Source: an uncultured Aeromonadales bacterium
Lineage (GTDB): Bacteria; Pseudomonadota; Gammaproteobacteria; Enterobacterales; Succinivibrionaceae
Reading direction: 5' to 3'
DNA: 33,753 bases
Assembly: GCA_902776275.1 (NCBI GenBank)
Contig: CACYPI010000019.1
Location: 1-33,753 of the forward strand
Both the position numbers and the translations under genes were made by a program. Below, piece by piece: positions 14,658 to 22,685 of this stretch. Within the stretch, counting starts at the first letter, position 1. Every line of letters starts with the position of its first letter. The notes below the pieces were generated by a model. It was not told the DNA's origin, searched no databases, and saw only the letters and a program-made list of their open reading frames with translations.

Positions 14658-16285
14658 TGGGAAAGATCAAGGGCAGCCTCAAGCCTTCCTTCAGGGGGCT
14701 TGGGATCTGGAACGCCTACTTCATCTTCGCGATCGGGCTGTACTACTTCGGCTACACCGCCTTCTCGCTGCCGCTGAACCTCGCGCTGGCCGCGGCGCTG
14801 TGCTTGAGGCTCCCGCGCCGCGCGCCCGACCGGATCTGGCGCGCCGCGGCGGCCGTCGCGGCGCTCATGCTGCTCTACCACGACAGCTACCTGCCCGCGC
14901 CATGGCAGATCCTAAGCCAGAGGCAGAACATCGCAGGCTTCTCGCTTGAGTACGCCATAGGCTTCCTGAAGGACTTCGTGAACGTGCAGATGGTCGCGGC
15001 CGCACTCGCATCCGTCCTCGCCGTGGCAATCCTGGGCGACTACGTGCGCTTCACCACCGTGACCATAGCCTGCCTCGCCGCGGCCCTCATCGCCAAGCCG
15101 CCCTTCGAGCTTCCGCAAAAGGAGGCCCCGGCGGCCGCCTGCCCCGCCCCGGCGCAAGCTTTGCAGGGGCAGGACGACGCTCTGCCGCCTGACCTCATTG
15201 CCCAGCGCGGCGAGGCCACGGATGCCGCGCTCTCTCGTTGGCGCGACGACTTCTACAAAAACGAGGAGGGGCGCAAGGTCTCGATGCCGCAGAAGCTCGC
15301 GCAAGGATTCGCCCCCTTCAACATCGTCATCGTCAACATCTGCTCGCTCTCGGAGGACGATCTCGCGGCCACCACGCTCTCCGCCCACCCGGTGTTCAAG
15401 CGTTTCGACCTGCGCCTTGAGGAGTTCAACTCGGCGACCCCCTACTCGACCCCCGCCTCGATGAGGCTTTTGCGCGCCTCCTGCGGGCAGGAGACCGAGG
15501 CTGTGATGTACTCGGGCCGCCGCCCCGAGTGCGAGCTCATGACCGGGCTTTCGGACCTCGGCTTCAACCCCTCGGTGTTCCTCGACCACAACGGGCAGTA
15601 CGGCGACTACCTGAAGACCCTGGGGCGCCTTGCGGGGCTTCCGCAGGAGATCGAGAGCCAGAAGGGCCTCAAGATAGCCTACCGCTCGTTCGACGGCAGC
15701 CCGGTGTACGACGACGGAGACCTCTTTATGAAGTACGAGCACGAGGTGCTGACCGACAACACCTCCTCCTACATAAGCTTCTTCAACCTCATCGCGCTGC
15801 ACGACGGCAACCGCTTTGCAGATAGCGGCAAGAGCGCGGGCTACCCGCAGCGCCTTGCAAAGCTCCTGGACGATCTCAGCTCGTTCATGGACAGCATCGA
15901 GCGCTCGCAGAAGAACGTGATGCTCATCGTGGTGCCCGAGCACGGGGCGCAGTTCCGCGGCGACCGCATGCAGATAGCCTCGCTGCGCGAGATCCCGACC
16001 TCGCACATCACCCGCGTGCCGGCGCTGGTGAGGTTCTTCGGGGGCGGGTCCAAGCCGCAGATGCTCACCGCAAACGGGCGCTTCAGCTACCTCGCGCTCT
16101 CGGATCTCGTGCGCCGCGCCATCGAGAACAACTACTACGGGGGCAAGGCTCCTCTTTCTGATCTCATAGGCGATCTGCCGCAGACCTGGCCCGTGAGCGA
16201 GGCGACCAACGCCGAGTTCCTGAATTTCCGCGGCAAGGAGTACTACAGGCTCAAGGGCGAGGCCTGGGCGGAGTACAAGTACTGA
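14657..16285 (+). CDS. bcsG: cellulose phosphoethanolamine transferase BcsG
   Basis: A 542-residue inner-membrane enzyme with a periplasmic alkaline-phosphatase-fold domain that moves phosphoethanolamine from phosphatidylethanolamine to glucose O6 of nascent cellulose. Four to five N-terminal membrane helices lie within residues 17-160. The zinc site and nucleophile regions are intact: NICSL (C229), NSATPYSTPASMRLLRASCGQ-type segment with Ser264 in the position of the E. coli nucleophile S278, and VPEHG (E428, H429). Conserved LGF-x(6)-DHNGQYG and FDGSPVYDD are also present. Start 14657 is chosen because the homologous N-terminus (GLGIWNAYFIF) begins just after it; a longer frame from 14441 only overlaps bcsF. 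This suggests phosphoethanolamine cellulose. Confidence 0.92.
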   Translation: MGKIKGSLKPSFRGLGIWNAYFIFAIGLYYFGYTAFSLPLNLALAAALCLRLPRRAPDRIWRAAAAVAALMLLYHDSYLPAPWQILSQRQNIAGFSLEYAIGFLKDFVNVQMVAAALASVLAVAILGDYVRFTTVTIACLAAALIAKPPFELPQKEAPAAACPAPAQALQGQDDALPPDLIAQRGEATDAALSRWRDDFYKNEEGRKVSMPQKLAQGFAPFNIVIVNICSLSEDDLAATTLSAHPVFKRFDLRLEEFNSATPYSTPASMRLLRASCGQETEAVMYSGRRPECELMTGLSDLGFNPSVFLDHNGQYGDYLKTLGRLAGLPQEIESQKGLKIAYRSFDGSPVYDDGDLFMKYEHEVLTDNTSSYISFFNLIALHDGNRFADSGKSAGYPQRLAKLLDDLSSFMDSIERSQKNVMLIVVPEHGAQFRGDRMQIASLREIPTSHITRVPALVRFFGGGSKPQMLTANGRFSYLALSDLVRRAIENNYYGGKAPLSDLIGDLPQTWPVSEATNAEFLNFRGKEYYRLKGEAWAEYKY

Positions 16286-16386
16286 CGAGCGCTCCCGCGC
16301 CCCGGGCTGGATCATTGCCGCCCAAGGCGCAATTGCGTCAGCGGCGGCGATATACTCGCGAGGCTTTTCCCGTTTTGGTGGCGCAC

Positions 16387-17163
16387 ATGGACTACTTCAC
16401 GCTCGAGCACTGCCTCGTGATCTTCTCGCTCGTCTTCTTAGGCGGCTTCGTCGACGCCGTGGCAGGAGGCGGCGGGCTCATCTCGCTGCCAGGCTACTTC
16501 ATCGCAGGCCTCCCTCCCCACCTGGCGCTTGGCACCAACAAGCTCTCGGCGCTCATGGGCACCTCGCTCACCACCTTCATGCTCGCAAGGCGCCATCTCG
16601 TGCGCTTCAAAAGCTCGGTGCTCCTCATAGCCGCGGCCTTCGCAGGCTCGTTCCTGGGCGCGAGGATCGCCCTGGTGCTGAGCGGCCGGGCCGTCGAGGC
16701 GGCGATGCTCGTGGTGCTCCCGGCCATCCTCGCCTACCTCATGCTCCGCCCGCGCGCGCTCGGGGACGGAGCTGCTGATGACGCCCCGCGCGGCCCCAGG
16801 CCCCAGATCCTCTGCGCGCTCATCAGCCTGTGCGTGGGCGTCTACGACGGGATGTTCGGCCCGGGCACCGGCACCTTCCTCATCCTCGCCTTCACCGGGA
16901 TAGCCCGCCTGCCGCTGGGGCTTGCCAACGGCTCTGCCAAGGCCGTGAACCTCGCGACCAACATCGCCGCCTTCGCAGCCTTCGCGCATGGCGGCTCGGT
17001 GCTCTTCGCGCTCGGCCTTGCCGCAGGGCTCTTCGGCATCGCCGGCAACTTCCTGGGCACGCGCTCGTTCATGAAGGGCGGGGCGCGCATCGCCAGGCCC
17101 GTCATGATCATCGTGATGGCGGTGTTCCTCTGCCGCGTGATCTGGGATCTCTTCATGAAGTGA
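16387..17163 (+). CDS. TauE/SafE family (DUF81) membrane exporter
   Basis: A 258-residue protein with about eight hydrophobic helices and the two family repeats. The first repeat starts GGFVDAVAGGGGLISLPGY, followed by LGTNKLSALMGTS. The second is CVGVYDGMFGPGTGTFLI, followed by NGSAKAVNLATN. Members move sulfite, sulfoacetate or related anions across the inner membrane; the substrate here is unknown. Met 16387 fits the homologous start (hydrophobic VIFSLVFLGG follows at once). A TATACT at 16351-16356 could be a -10 but lacks a good -35. No terminator is seen after bcsG, so some read-through from the bcs operon is possible. Confidence 0.85.
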   Translation: MDYFTLEHCLVIFSLVFLGGFVDAVAGGGGLISLPGYFIAGLPPHLALGTNKLSALMGTSLTTFMLARRHLVRFKSSVLLIAAAFAGSFLGARIALVLSGRAVEAAMLVVLPAILAYLMLRPRALGDGAADDAPRGPRPQILCALISLCVGVYDGMFGPGTGTFLILAFTGIARLPLGLANGSAKAVNLATNIAAFAAFAHGGSVLFALGLAAGLFGIAGNFLGTRSFMKGGARIARPVMIIVMAVFLCRVIWDLFMK

Positions 17164-17166
17164 GCA

Positions 17167-17247
17167 GGCTATAGGCAAAACCTATCACCTGACATAGCAA
17201 AGCAGTATTTTCCAAATGACAGGGGCACTGCTACATTGCTTTCCATG
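17167..17247 (+). promoter_or_regulatory. shared 81-bp promoter/operator block, copy A
   Basis: This 81-bp block aligns without gaps to 18861-18941, with about 50 of 81 identical positions. The best-kept parts are GGYTATAGGC at the left end, AAARCAGTATTTTC in the middle and GCTA followed 17 bases after that box. TTTCCA at 17208-17213 and TACATT at 17231-17236 with 17 bp between them would serve as -35/-10, with a start near 17245. It heads the leader of the FAD oxidoreductase gene. Confidence 0.55.
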
Positions 17248-17282
17248 CAGCAGCTGCGCCGGGGAAGCGATCCACGGACCTG

Positions 17283-17360
17283 TTGCCGCAGGGGGAGGCG
17301 CATGAAGCGCCCCCTGTTTCTGCGGCAAGCGCCATGCCTGCCGCGCCTTTCGGCGCGGCA
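17283..17360 (+). promoter_or_regulatory. structured 5' leader of the oxidoreductase gene (two strong hairpins)
   Basis: The first hairpin (17283-17328) pairs TTGCCGCAG with CTGCGGCAA outside and a nested GGGGG..GGCGC with GCGCCCCC. The second (17339-17360) pairs TGCCGCGCC with GGCGCGGCA around TTTC. No run of T follows either, so they are not typical terminators. They sit in the roughly 170-base leader between the predicted promoter and the start at 17417. I match them to no known riboswitch. Confidence 0.45.
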
Positions 17361-17416
17361 CACCTTGCAAGGCGCCCTTCCCACAGGCGCGCGCTGGTTT
17401 TACTCAGGAGCAAGCC

Positions 17417-18751
17417 ATGCACGCGTTCACGCGTTTTCCGGCCCGCGCGGGCCGCAACCCCTGGTTCGAGCTGAGCCAGTACAAGGATCACAAGTTCAAC
17501 AGCATCAACGAGCTCAAGAAGAGCTACGACTTCGTCATCGTCGGCGCCGGCTTCGGCGGCGTGATGGCCGCATTCAGGATCGTCGAGAACGATCCTTCGG
17601 CGAGCGTGGCGATCTTCGACGCGCTGCCCGTCGGCATGTACAGCTCGGGCCGCAACGCCGGCTTCGTAAGCTCGGCGCTGATCCTGAAGGCCCTGGTCGG
17701 CTGGGCGCACTTCACCATGGACGATCAGCGCTGGCTCTTGAAGTTCAACCGCGCGATCGTGGAGAAGCTCAACTCCATGAGGGAGAAGTACGGCCTCAAG
17801 TACGAGTGGCGCCACGACGGCATGTACAAGGCCGTGCGCGAGCACTCAAACCAGAAGAAGCTCGAGCCTTTGGCGCGCTACTTCGACGAGCTTGGCATCG
17901 ACTACAAGTGGGTCGAGGGCGACGAGCTTGCGCAGAAGCTTGGCACCTCGTTCTACCGCAAGGCCCTCTACACCAGCGAGAACTACCTCGACAACCCCGC
18001 CGAGTTCATCCGCGGCCTGGCCACGGCGCTGCCTGAGAACGTGCAGCTCTTCGAGGAGCAGCCGGTGCTCGAGGTCAAGGAGGGCGAGCACCCCGAGGTG
18101 CTGCTGCCCGGCGGGCAGGTGATCAAGGCCGGCAAGGTCTTCCTGACCTGCAACGAGTTCATCAAGGAGAGCGGCATCAAGGGCGTCGGCAACCTCTGCG
18201 CCATTCACAGCTTCGGCGCGATGACCCGCGAGCTCTCGGACGAGGAGATGGAGATCTTCAAGGGCGTGCAGCCCTGGGGCGTCACGGGCATCCACCCCTG
18301 CTCCTCGACCGTGCGCTACACCCCGCGCAGGCGCGTGTTCGTGCGCACCGACATCGCCTTCGCCACCCACCCGAACGTCAGCCCCGAGAGGATCACGAAG
18401 TCCCTGAAGCTCCTGCGCCCGGCCTTTGAAAAGCGCTTCCCCTCGCTCAAGGAGGTGCCGTTCGAGTATGTCTACGGCGGGCTCATCTGCTTTACCGGCA
18501 ACGACCGCCCGCTCTTCGGGCAGTTTGCCAAGAACGTCTACGCCATCTCCACGGGCGACGGCTCGGGCGTGACGCGCATGGCCTCCTTGGGCCAGTACCT
18601 TGCCGACTACGCCCAGGGCAAGGACAGCGAGGAGCTGCGCTACATCCTGAAGCACTACCATCCAAGCTGGATCCCCGGCGAGCCTGCGCGCACCATCGGC
18701 GCCACGCTCGACATCGCCTGGAAGAACTTCGAGGCAGGCTCCGAGCTGTAG
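17417..18751 (+). CDS. FAD-dependent oxidoreductase, DAO family (OrdL/PuuB-like)
   Basis: A 444-residue flavoprotein of the D-amino-acid oxidase fold. The dinucleotide-binding motif VIVGAGFGG lies at about 40-48 and is followed by FDALPVGMYSSGRNAGF, where SGRN-x-G is typical of gamma-glutamylputrescine oxidoreductase and related amine or N-methyl amino-acid oxidases. Near the end STGDGSGVTRMASLG is the C-terminal FAD contact. It has no signal peptide or membrane segment, so it is cytosolic. The start ATG has a good ribosome site (AGGAG, 6 bases before). A perfect terminator follows. The common upstream block with the MetQ-like gene suggests joint control and a shared amino-acid or amine substrate (inference). 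Confidence 0.85.
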   Translation: MHAFTRFPARAGRNPWFELSQYKDHKFNSINELKKSYDFVIVGAGFGGVMAAFRIVENDPSASVAIFDALPVGMYSSGRNAGFVSSALILKALVGWAHFTMDDQRWLLKFNRAIVEKLNSMREKYGLKYEWRHDGMYKAVREHSNQKKLEPLARYFDELGIDYKWVEGDELAQKLGTSFYRKALYTSENYLDNPAEFIRGLATALPENVQLFEEQPVLEVKEGEHPEVLLPGGQVIKAGKVFLTCNEFIKESGIKGVGNLCAIHSFGAMTRELSDEEMEIFKGVQPWGVTGIHPCSSTVRYTPRRRVFVRTDIAFATHPNVSPERITKSLKLLRPAFEKRFPSLKEVPFEYVYGGLICFTGNDRPLFGQFAKNVYAISTGDGSGVTRMASLGQYLADYAQGKDSEELRYILKHYHPSWIPGEPARTIGATLDIAWKNFEAGSEL

Positions 18752-18782
18752 CCTGAAGCAGGCAATCGCCTGCGGGCATGAG

Positions 18783-18816
18783 GCGGGGGCGCCCTTCGGG
18801 GCGCCCCCGCTTTTTT
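18783..18816 (+). terminator. rho-independent terminator after the oxidoreductase gene
   Basis: A perfect 12-bp GC stem (GCGGGGGCGCCC / GGGCGCCCCCGC) with a four-base TTCG loop is followed directly by six T. It lies 31 bases after the stop. Confidence 0.95.
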
Positions 18817-18860
18817 AGCATGGATGAGCCTTTCGCGCCCAAGCCCGATGCCCGGGCCCT

Positions 18861-18941
18861 GGTTATAGGCTCAGCCTTTAGCGAAAGATAGGAAAACAGT
18901 ATTTTCGCCTCTTCAAGGCTGGTGCTAACTTATAGGCCATG
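18861..18941 (+). promoter_or_regulatory. shared 81-bp promoter/operator block, copy B (metQ-like gene)
   Basis: This block aligns ungapped with 17167-17247. Its centre, GAAAACAGTATTTTC, has inverted arms GAAAA/TTTTC. The predicted -35 is TTTCGC and the -10 TAACTT with 17 bp between them, so the promoter is weak by consensus and probably activator-dependent. The leader downstream has a small hairpin at 18987-19003 (GGCCGC/GCGGCC). Confidence 0.55.
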
Positions 18942-19026
18942 CAAGGGGCGGGACGCTCCTTTTCCGTTCAACCAAAGGCATTTGCAGGCCGCCGCATGCG
19001 GCCGGAACCCAAAGAGGGCACATAGC

Positions 19027-19836
19027 ATGAAGAAATCAGCTCTGATCGCAATCGCGGCAGCCGCCATCGCGGTGGCATCGTTGTTCCAGGCATCCTACGC
19101 TGCAACCGAGGTCAAGCTCGGCGTGGTCGGCGACCACAACGAGCCCTGGGTCAAGGTGCAGGAGAAGCTCAAGGGCGAGGGCATCGACCTCAAGCTCATA
19201 AAGTTCGGCGACTACGCCCTGCCCAACAAGGCGCTCGAGGACGGGGAGGTCGACTTGAACGCCTTCCAGCACGTGGCGTTCCTGAACGAGGACGTCAAGG
19301 TCCACGGCTACAAGATCGAGCGCTTTGGCAACACCATCATCGTGCCGCTGTGCGTCTACTCCAACAAGATCAAGGATCTCTCCGAGCTCAAGGACGGCGA
19401 CTCCATCGCCATCCCCAACGACGCGACCAACGGCGGGCGCGCGCTCAAGGTGCTGGAGCTCGGCGGCGTCATCAAGACCGACCCGAAGAAGGGCTACGTG
19501 CCCACCCCCAGGGACGTCATCGACAACCCCAAGCACCTGAAGTTCGTGCAGGTGGACGCGGCCACCGTGGCCTCGGTGCTCCCCGATGTCGCAGCCGGGA
19601 TCATCAACAACAACTACGCCGTGGACTACGGCTTCAAGAAGGAAGACGTGATCTTCTCAGACGGCATCGGCAAGATCGACGACGCCAACCCGTACATCAA
19701 CGTGGTGGCGGTGCGCAGCGCCGACAAGGACCGCCCTGAGCTTAGGAAGGTGGTCGAGGCCTACCAGACCAAGGATATAGCAGACTACATCAAGACCCTG
19801 TACGACGGCACCAACATCCCCGCCTTCAAGTACTGA
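19027..19836 (+). CDS. MetQ/NlpA family substrate-binding protein (orphan)
   Basis: A 269-residue periplasmic binding protein. The family core is clear: KLGVVGDHNEPW, LIKFGDYALPNKALEDGEVD, LNAFQHVAFL, SIAIPNDATNGGRAL and NNNYAVDYGF. MetQ proteins feed D/L-methionine or similar amino acids to a MetNI ABC transporter, but no permease or ATPase gene is in the window. The signal peptide (residues 1-25, ending SYA) has no lipobox Cys, so unlike typical MetQ lipoproteins it should be soluble. Met 19027 is used because it begins the signal peptide and has AGAGGG upstream; a longer frame exists but reads through leader. A terminator follows. Confidence 0.85.
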   Translation: MKKSALIAIAAAAIAVASLFQASYAATEVKLGVVGDHNEPWVKVQEKLKGEGIDLKLIKFGDYALPNKALEDGEVDLNAFQHVAFLNEDVKVHGYKIERFGNTIIVPLCVYSNKIKDLSELKDGDSIAIPNDATNGGRALKVLELGGVIKTDPKKGYVPTPRDVIDNPKHLKFVQVDAATVASVLPDVAAGIINNNYAVDYGFKKEDVIFSDGIGKIDDANPYINVVAVRSADKDRPELRKVVEAYQTKDIADYIKTLYDGTNIPAFKY

Positions 19837-19854
19837 TTGCAAGGCGCGGTGAAA

Positions 19855-19894
19855 AACGGCGCGGCCCCAAGAGGCTGCGCCGTTCCTGTTTTTT
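19855..19894 (+). terminator. rho-independent terminator after the metQ-like gene
   Basis: The stem AACGGCGC-G-GCC pairs with GGC-T-GCGCCGTT (one G-T pair) around CCAAGA, and is followed by CCTG and a run of six T. It also separates the gene from the convergent DUF2786 gene. Confidence 0.85.
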
Positions 19895-19910
19895 AGCCTG
19901 CATTTGGCAA

Positions 19911-20744
19911 TCAGCCGCCGTAGCCCAGTTCGGGATTGCCGACGCCGCCCACGCCCTTTAAAAGATCGAAGCCGTCGCGGCCGTCCTCGACGCCCTGGTC
20001 GAACTGCCTGGTGAGCGAGCGCCCGCTCCTGCCTGCGGAGCTCTTGCAGAGATCCGGGTGCTTGGCGCCCTCGTACTCGAGCACCAGATGCTCCTCCTGC
20101 TCGTCCACCACGTAGCTCTGGACCTTGTCCATCACCGAGGAGAGCCAGCCGATGACGTAGGAGTAGCTGTCGTCCTCAAGATCCTTGCTGACGATGTTCT
20201 TGATGGCGCCGTCTGCATAGTCGAAGCGGCTGCCGTAGAGGCTGTAGACCAGTCCGGGATTGCCGCTGTCGGCCGCGGCCTGGTCGTAGGTCGCAATGAG
20301 GTCGGCCAGGAGCTTGTTGTCAAGCTTGTACTTCCTGTTAAGCTCCGCGCGCCGCTGCTTGCGGTAGGCGGCGAGCACGGCCTTGAGCTGGCGCTGGAGG
20401 AAGACGTGGACGTAGGAGGCGCCGTCGAGGCGGTCCTTAGGGCCCATGATGGTGATGGAGGCCACGCCGCTGCGCCCGTTCGTGAAGAAGTACCGCAGCC
20501 CGAAGCACTGCGTGGTGATCTGCGCGAGCCTGAGCACATAGGCGGCGCGGCGCAGCCCCGGGATCGTCTCGATGGTCACCTCGGATATGGAGCTCAGGTT
20601 CAGATCGCCCGAGGTGATGTTGTTCTCGCGCATGAGCTTCTGCGCCCTCGAGAGGGCCACCGCCGCCTCGTTGGGGTTCGAGCTCTTGCTCAATGCCATG
20701 AGCTTCTCGATGCGCTCGAGCACCGCCTGCCTGCCGCCTTCCAT
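19911..20744 (-). CDS. DUF2786 domain-containing protein
   Basis: A 277-residue cytosolic protein. Residues about 7-48 (ERIEKLMALSKSSNPNEAAV, then LSRAQKLMRENNIT) form the DUF2786 helix pair. The rest (IPGLRRAAYVLRLAQITTQC, FFTNGRSGVASITIMGPKDR) looks like the DUF7168-type partner domain often fused to it. Such proteins occur in bacteria, plasmids and phages and have no assigned activity. Met 20744 is chosen because AAGGAG precedes it by 7 bases; the frame continues upstream without a site. The C-terminus is Gly/Asp-rich and probably disordered. It is convergent with the metQ-like gene and divergent from the DUF805 gene. Confidence 0.75.
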   Translation of the reverse strand: MEGGRQAVLERIEKLMALSKSSNPNEAAVALSRAQKLMRENNITSGDLNLSSISEVTIETIPGLRRAAYVLRLAQITTQCFGLRYFFTNGRSGVASITIMGPKDRLDGASYVHVFLQRQLKAVLAAYRKQRRAELNRKYKLDNKLLADLIATYDQAAADSGNPGLVYSLYGSRFDYADGAIKNIVSKDLEDDSYSYVIGWLSSVMDKVQSYVVDEQEEHLVLEYEGAKHPDLCKSSAGRSGRSLTRQFDQGVEDGRDGFDLLKGVGGVGNPELGYGG

Positions 20745-20849
20745 TGCCGCTCCTTTTTGAAAAATGACTGGTGCCCTATTGTACTGGAAGGCGGCGCCGC
20801 AGGCTCCCCCGCGCTGCCAAAGTCCCTTGCATGGTAGTAAGATTTCCAT

Positions 20850-21833
20850 ATGCAGCAAGGAAAAAGCCGTGCCATGAGGCGCGGCGGGCAGCTTAAGGAG
20901 CATCCCGTGGTCATCCCCAGCATCAAGGAGCCCGTTGCGGGCGCGTTTTCCATCTGGAAGGCGGACATCACCGGCAAGTACGTGGAGTTTCGCGGGAGAG
21001 CCTCCCGCAGCGAGTTCTGGCAGTTCATGGCCGTGGAGTGTGCCATCGCCTTCGCGCTTGCGATCACCGTTATCGGGCCTGCGATCTTCGTGCTGGCCAC
21101 GATCCTGCCCACGCTTGCGGTGACCTCAAGGCGCCTTCATGACGCGTCTCTGAGCGCGCTGCTTATCCTGATCCCGGCAGCGCTGTGGCTTGCCGGCATG
21201 GCCTCGGCAGGAGCGGCTGCGGGGCTTGGCGCCTACCCGCTCATAGGCTTTGCGAAGTTCACCCTGGCCCTGGGCTCGGCATCCGGCGTGGCGCTCTACT
21301 ACCTCCTTGCAAGGCCCTCGAGCGCCTCTGACAAGTACGGCGCGGTTCCAAATCCGCTTCCCGGGCGCTTTGAGTTCGAGCTCAAGGAAGCCTTTGCAAG
21401 CGGGATCAAGCACTACTTTGACTTCAACGGCAAGGCGCAGCGCCATGAGTTCTGGTTCTTCCTCGCGGGGATCGCGCTGTTCCTCGACCTGCTGGCCGCC
21501 CTCTCCTCCCTGCCCTACTTAGGCGAGCTTTTCGAGCTTGTAGGCACGCTCGCCTGGCTCTTCTTCATCATCCCGGTGATCTCGGCCGTGGTGCGCCGCC
21601 TGCGCGACATCGGCATCAATCCGATCTTCGCGCTATTGCTGCCGGTGCTGGTGCTCGCCGCCATAGCCGCGGCCTTCGCCTCCGTGGCCCTCTCCGCAGC
21701 CTTCGGCGTTCCGGGCTTTGCCATGGGCTTCCTGCTGGTGCTCGCCATCTGGTACGTCGGCCTTGGGTACTTCGCCGCCGTGCTGGCGATGCCCAAGGAT
21801 TCCGAGCCCAGGATTGGCGGGATGCTGCGCTGA
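20850..21833 (+). CDS. membrane protein with two DUF805 domains
   Basis: A 327-residue inner-membrane protein made of a tandem duplication. Unit 1 begins YVEFRGRASRSEFWQF (about residue 44) and contains SRRLHDASLSALLIL. Unit 2 begins YFDFNGKAQRHEFWFF (about 190) and contains VRRLRDIGINPIFALLL. The R-x-E-F-W and RRLxD motifs are DUF805 (YhaH/YhaI-like) signatures, each with three to four helices. The function of the family is unknown. The start is uncertain: 20850 has a weak site, and Met 20874 also lies in frame. The stop overlaps the next gene's ATG (TGATG), so the two are co-translated. Confidence 0.8.
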   Translation: MQQGKSRAMRRGGQLKEHPVVIPSIKEPVAGAFSIWKADITGKYVEFRGRASRSEFWQFMAVECAIAFALAITVIGPAIFVLATILPTLAVTSRRLHDASLSALLILIPAALWLAGMASAGAAAGLGAYPLIGFAKFTLALGSASGVALYYLLARPSSASDKYGAVPNPLPGRFEFELKEAFASGIKHYFDFNGKAQRHEFWFFLAGIALFLDLLAALSSLPYLGELFELVGTLAWLFFIIPVISAVVRRLRDIGINPIFALLLPVLVLAAIAAAFASVALSAAFGVPGFAMGFLLVLAIWYVGLGYFAAVLAMPKDSEPRIGGMLR

Positions 21834-22615
21834 TGGAGCTTGCGCTTGTAACCGGGGCGAGCTCGGGGCTGGGACTGGCCCTCGCGCGCGAGCACGCCTC
21901 CCGCGGCGGGGATCTCGTCATCACCGCAAGGCGCGAGGATGCGCTCATGGAGGCCAAGGAGGCGATCGAGCGCGCCTTTGGCGTCAAGGTGCACGCGATC
22001 GTGCAGGATCTGGCCGCCCCCGGGGCTGCTGAAACGCTCTACCTCAAGGTGAAGGCCCAGAACCTCTCGCCTACGATCCTCATCAACAACGCAGGCGTTG
22101 GCTGCTGCGGCCCATTCGGCTCGCTGCCCTTGGACGAGGTGCTGGGCCTCGTCTACCTCAACGTGGTCTCGCTGACCTCGCTCACCAGGCTCTTCCTGCC
22201 CGAGCTGGAGCGCTCAGGCGGCCGCATCCTCAACATCGCCTCGGTCGCAGCCTTGGTGCCAGGCCCCTACATGGCGCCCTACTACGCCTCCAAGGCCTTC
22301 GTGAACTCGCTCTCACAGGCCTTGTGGCTTGAGGAGCGCGGCAAGCGCGTGAGCGTGACCTCATGCCTGCCAGGCCCCATGAGGACGGGCTTCGTGAAGG
22401 CCTCGCGCCTTGCGGACTCCAAGGTCTCCGCGCTCTTCACGGCAAGCGCGCAGAAGGTGGCCGCGAAGGCCTACGCGGCGATGCTGAAGGGCAAGCGCAA
22501 CCTGATGCCGGGCGTGCCGCTTTGGATGAAAGCAGGACTGCGCCTGGCGCCGCTTTTGCCATCATCCCTCGTGCTCTCCATCATGGGGGCGCTGCAGGGC
22601 CCCAAAGGCAAGTAG
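21833..22615 (+). CDS. short-chain dehydrogenase (DltE/YqjQ-like SDR)
   Basis: A 260-residue classical SDR: TGASSGLG at 7-14, NNAG near residue 85, catalytic Ser in NIASVAA, and YYASK for Tyr/Lys. The C-terminal hydrophobic stretch (LAPLLPSSLVLSIMGAL) suggests membrane association, as in DltE-like reductases acting on lipid or acyl substrates. The substrate is not known. It is coupled to the double-DUF805 gene by a one-base overlap, which suggests a shared envelope-related role (inference). A hairpin follows at 22630-22666. Confidence 0.82.
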   Translation: MELALVTGASSGLGLALAREHASRGGDLVITARREDALMEAKEAIERAFGVKVHAIVQDLAAPGAAETLYLKVKAQNLSPTILINNAGVGCCGPFGSLPLDEVLGLVYLNVVSLTSLTRLFLPELERSGGRILNIASVAALVPGPYMAPYYASKAFVNSLSQALWLEERGKRVSVTSCLPGPMRTGFVKASRLADSKVSALFTASAQKVAAKAYAAMLKGKRNLMPGVPLWMKAGLRLAPLLPSSLVLSIMGALQGPKGK

Positions 22616-22629
22616 CGCCTTAAGAGAGC

Positions 22630-22666
22630 ATGAAGCCCTCCCGGGCTTAGCCCGGGAGGGCTTCAT
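22630..22666. terminator. bidirectional hairpin terminator between convergent genes
   Basis: A perfect 17-bp stem (5' arm from ATGAAGCCC to CCCGGGC, loop TTA) lies between the convergent SDR and pncB genes. No long T run follows directly (GGCCTTTT comes 7 bases later on the plus strand), so termination efficiency is uncertain. Confidence 0.7.
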
Positions 22667-22685
22667 CGTCATAAGGCCTTTTCGG

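Noticed and set aside
2540..16285. Alternative genetic code with TGA as sense codon
   Set aside because: TGA ends most bcs genes exactly at ATGA junctions and ends many other genes here, so it is read as stop.
14912..16315. 467-residue minus-strand ORF opposite bcsG
   Set aside because: BcsG motifs are conserved on the plus strand and the antisense has no recognisable domain.
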